DNA from: an uncultured bacterium
GTDB taxonomy: Bacteria; Bacillota; Clostridia; Lachnospirales; Lachnospiraceae
Direction of reading: 5' to 3'
Length of the DNA stretch: 16,722 nt
NCBI GenBank assembly: GCA_937893485.1
Contig: CALBJL010000075.1
Coordinates: 1-16,722, forward strand
Shown here: piece after piece, positions 14,438 through 16,722 of the stretch
Position numbering within the stretch: the stretch's first letter is position 1
Layout of the letters: every line of letters starts with the position of its first letter
Program-made: the position numbers and the translations under genes
Notes under the pieces: generated by a model
What the model saw: only the letters and a program-made list of their open reading frames with translations
The model's database searches: none
What the model was told of the DNA's origin: nothing

Positions 14438-15209
14438 ACATCCCCTTTACCATCATGCGAAGCATCGTTTTGATCTCATCACTGATGAGCACCGCCGCCC
14501 GCGGCAGCATAAGCACTGTCACTATGAACACCGCATATCCGGCAAAAATCTTAAGCTGGATACCAATCGAAAACATATTCATCTGCGGCGCGACCTTTGC
14601 CATAATACCAAGAATACAATTCATAATCATACAGCATGCAAATACCGGCAGCATGATCCGAAAACCAATGATCAGCATATCCGTAACAAACTGCACCATA
14701 CCATTCACAAGATATTTCCACTGAAAGATCTGCGCATTGACTGGAATCAATGTAAACGTGTCTGCGATCGCCTTTATAATATAACGGTACAGATCCGAAA
14801 TCAGCAGCAAAAGCATGATCAGATAGTAATACAGATTACCGGTCACGCTCTCCTCTGTGCGTGTGAGCAAATTATACTCCTGCGCCATAGACAGACCAAT
14901 CTCCATATCTATAAGCTGACCGGCAAAGCCTATGATGTAGGTGCTGCAGTTTGCGGACATTCCGACCAAAAGCCCTGTCAACGCCTCCTTAGCGACGATG
15001 ATGCCGTATTCCAGCATCCCGTCATAAGTGACCGTTCCGGGCATTGCCTGCGCTACCAGTATCGCCAGTGTCGCGGAAAATCCTACCTTTACGCGCGTCG
15101 GTACGCTGCCAAGTCCAAAAAAAGGTGCCACCGCAATAAAGCTGGCGATGCGCACCAGTACCAACAGATAATATTCAAATGTAAGTAATGAAAATGTATA
15201 ATTGATCAT
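14424..15209 (-). CDS. fliR: Flagellar export gate protein FliR
   Basis: FliR joins FliP and FliQ to build the helical export channel at the base of the flagellum. The 261-residue protein is hydrophobic along most of its length, with about six membrane-embedded helical segments. It has family stretches such as VRIASFIAVAPFFGLGSVPT near the N-terminus, AKEALTGLLVGMSA and GFAGQLIDMEIGLSMA. Its ATG overlaps the fliQ stop as ATGA, and its end overlaps flhB by 14 nt, so all three genes are likely coupled in translation. Confidence 0.95.
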   Translation of the reverse strand: MINYTFSLLTFEYYLLVLVRIASFIAVAPFFGLGSVPTRVKVGFSATLAILVAQAMPGTVTYDGMLEYGIIVAKEALTGLLVGMSANCSTYIIGFAGQLIDMEIGLSMAQEYNLLTRTEESVTGNLYYYLIMLLLLISDLYRYIIKAIADTFTLIPVNAQIFQWKYLVNGMVQFVTDMLIIGFRIMLPVFACCMIMNCILGIMAKVAPQMNMFSIGIQLKIFAGYAVFIVTVLMLPRAAVLISDEIKTMLRMMVKGMYGAG

Positions 15210-15478
15210 CCGATATACAAGCTAAAATTATTCCACAACTGTGTCATAAACTCTGTCATTTTTTCCAGCATCCAGCCACCGGCTAACATCAGTGTCAGAA
15301 ATACCGCTATAATCTTCGGCACAAATGTCAGCGTCTGCTCCTGAATCGATGTCACCGTCTGAAAAATACTGATTACCAGACCAATGACCAGTGATACAAG
15401 CAATGCCGGTGCCGAGGTAACGATAATTGTCGTAAATGCCTGCCTTGCAACGTCTAAAACTACACCTTCGGATAACAT
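15206..15478 (-). CDS. fliQ: Flagellar export gate protein FliQ
   Basis: FliQ is the smallest channel subunit, present in several copies around FliP and FliR. The 90-residue protein has two long hydrophobic helices (about 15-40 and 54-76) with the family stretch VISIFQTVTSIQEQTLTFVP between them. Length is normal. ATG at 15478 has AGGTGA (15485-15490) six bases upstream, 28 nt after the fliP stop. Its stop codon overlaps the fliR start. Confidence 0.96.
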   Translation of the reverse strand: MLSEGVVLDVARQAFTTIIVTSAPALLVSLVIGLVISIFQTVTSIQEQTLTFVPKIIAVFLTLMLAGGWMLEKMTEFMTQLWNNFSLYIG

Positions 15479-15506
15479 ATCCCATCACCTATCCTCTCTC
15501 ATGTGA

Positions 15507-16358
15507 CTAATAAAATGTTTTCACAAGATTTCCGATCACCAGATCCCATCCATCTGCCAGAATAAACAGCAGAATTTTGAATGGCATCGAGATCGTCGTT
15601 GGTGGCAGCATCATCATACCCATTGACATAAGGATTGATGACACGACCATATCAATAACGATAAACGGTATATAAATAAAGAATCCTATGATAAACGCAC
15701 TGCGCAGCTCACTCACAATAAAACTCGGGATCAGCACAGTTGTCGGAATATCATCGTTCGTCTCATAAGTCACGTTCGCAATGTCACAAAACAAATCAAC
15801 ATCCTTGCGTTCGGTATGCTGGTACATAAACTCACGCAACGGATCCATCGCTGCCGTGAGTGCCTCCTCCTGCGTGATCGTACCCGCATCAAGCGGCTTG
15901 ATCGCATTCTCATTGATCTGCGTGAACACTGGAGACATAATCATAAACGTCAAAAACAGCGCCAAGCCGATAAGTACCTGATTCGGTGGCGTTGTCTGTG
16001 TGCCCAGCGCTGTACGCAGGAAATGCAGTACAACGATAATTCTGGTAAAGGATGTCATCATAATCAGAATAGAAGGTGCCAGCGAAAGAATCGTGAGAAG
16101 CAAAACGATCCGTACAGTCGCAGACATCGTTCCATTTGAATTATTATATATCACTGAAAGTCCGTTTACATCGTCACTGCGGATGTCAGACATATCCTGA
16201 TCCTGCTGGGAGGTCAGCGAGCCTGCATTATTGGGCAGATCCGTCGTAGACGCATGCACAGTCTCTCCCGTCAGGGACAATACCAGTGTCGACGATAACA
16301 CAAAGAGCGCAACTATAAACGAAACGAAACAATAAATCTTTTTTGCCTTACTTTTCAT
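15507..16358 (-). CDS. fliP: Flagellar export gate protein FliP
   Basis: FliP forms the pentameric core of the flagellar export channel. The 283-residue protein begins with a signal-peptide-like helix (about 7-30, likely removed near VHAS). A poorly conserved extracytoplasmic stretch (about 37-78) follows, then the conserved part. The signatures LHFLRTALGTQTTPPNQVLI (111-130) and SELRSAFIIGFFIYIPF (216-232) mark the family, with four membrane helices. ATG at 16358 overlaps the end of fliO by 11 nt. GGAGG at 16374-16378 is rather far upstream (15 bases), so coupling to fliO may matter. Confidence 0.96.
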   Translation of the reverse strand: MKSKAKKIYCFVSFIVALFVLSSTLVLSLTGETVHASTTDLPNNAGSLTSQQDQDMSDIRSDDVNGLSVIYNNSNGTMSATVRIVLLLTILSLAPSILIMMTSFTRIIVVLHFLRTALGTQTTPPNQVLIGLALFLTFMIMSPVFTQINENAIKPLDAGTITQEEALTAAMDPLREFMYQHTERKDVDLFCDIANVTYETNDDIPTTVLIPSFIVSELRSAFIIGFFIYIPFIVIDMVVSSILMSMGMMMLPPTTISMPFKILLFILADGWDLVIGNLVKTFY

Positions 16359-16704
16359 GCTTTTTCTTCAATTCCTCCAGTATCTCCGAAAAGCCCTTTC
16401 CGGCTTTTACGGAAATCCCAGCCTCTGTATTCTGAGGCAATTCCTGTAATTCTTCCCGTGTAAGTGTGGCAAGCAACATCATCCGGTCCTTGCTCACACC
16501 CACAACCAGATACTGTTCCTTTCCGGCACGCACGATCTGCACATACTGGTTATTGGAAATCCGGATCACCTCGATCACGGCCAGATTTCCCTGTGCCGTC
16601 TTTGTCTTCTGATAACCGGCGATCCAGCGTGTTACATAGCAGGTCAGTACCAGCACAAAGAGGAAAATCGCCAATACCGTGATCAGTTCGATCACACTAT
16701 TCAT
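16348..16704 (-). CDS. fliO: FliO/FliZ family flagellar export gate assembly protein (start uncertain)
   Basis: FliO helps FliP to assemble into the export gate. The visible 118 residues from ATG at 16704 hold one membrane helix (about 6-25, ending in CYVTRWIAG). The short cytosolic FliO domain contains AVIEVIRISNNQYVQIV and QYLVVGVSKD. The B. subtilis equivalent is called FliZ and also precedes fliP. No Shine-Dalgarno is visible before 16704, and the frame stays open for six more codons to the window edge, so the true start may lie upstream, outside the window. The gene overlaps fliP by 11 nt. Confidence 0.85.
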   Translation of the reverse strand: MNSVIELITVLAIFLFVLVLTCYVTRWIAGYQKTKTAQGNLAVIEVIRISNNQYVQIVRAGKEQYLVVGVSKDRMMLLATLTREELQELPQNTEAGISVKAGKGFSEILEELKKKHEK

Positions 16705-16722
16705 AAAATTCGTTGCTGCTAT

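Noticed and set aside
15228..15488. An 86-codon frame overlapping fliQ on the same strand
   Set aside because: It is a shifted reading of fliQ, has no family features, and fliQ in the other frame is unmistakable.
1..16722. Mobile elements, CRISPR arrays, defence genes, tRNA or rRNA genes
   Set aside because: No spaced direct repeats, transposase or integrase frames, or RNA gene folds were seen, and all DNA except short gaps is covered by flagellar, chemotaxis and rpsB genes.

Overview
The window is the 3' part of a long flagellar and chemotaxis operon, and every gene supported here lies on the minus strand. Gene order, the protein families, purine-rich ribosome binding sites and GC content near one half (judged by eye) point to a motile Firmicute. 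Details such as the FlhB N-terminus and the extra small genes look like Lachnospiraceae, perhaps Roseburia or a close relative. The genus is an inference from remembered protein style, not from a search.

Layout in the direction of transcription (high to low coordinates): (1) 16722-11204, the type III export gate and its switch: fliO, fliP, fliQ, fliR, flhB, flhA. (2) 11204-8972, the GTPase/ATPase pair that sets flagellar number and place: flhF, flhG. (3) 8950-8207, a YcgR-like PilZ protein with intact c-di-GMP-binding motifs. (4) 8203-3303, chemotaxis: cheB, cheA, cheW, then a gap with two hairpins, then cheC and cheD. (5) 3259-471, the operon's tail: a small two-helix membrane protein, the flagellar sigma factor (fliA/sigD), a small charged protein, a SwrB/YlxL-like membrane-anchored coiled-coil protein, and a membrane-anchored protein with a YceG/MltG-like domain but no transglycosylase domain. 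(6) 458-1, a terminator hairpin that overlaps a candidate promoter, then the start of rpsB (ribosomal protein S2), cut by the window edge.

The order fliO-fliP-fliQ-fliR-flhB-flhA-flhF-flhG-cheB-cheA-cheW-cheC-cheD-sigD-swrB-like-rpsB matches the Bacillus subtilis fla/che operon and its rpsB neighbour. What differs are the insertions: the PilZ gene between flhG and cheB, the small membrane gene between cheD and sigD, the charged gene after sigD, and the YceG-like gene at the end. Genes are tightly packed (1-14 nt overlaps or short gaps), so most are probably co-transcribed and several translationally coupled. The one break that looks regulatory is the 99-nt cheW-cheC gap.

No mobile element, CRISPR array, tRNA or rRNA was found. 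The longest gene-free stretch is 315-470. The core machinery is well known. The novelty lies in four poorly characterised accessory genes around sigD and in the two intergenic control regions.
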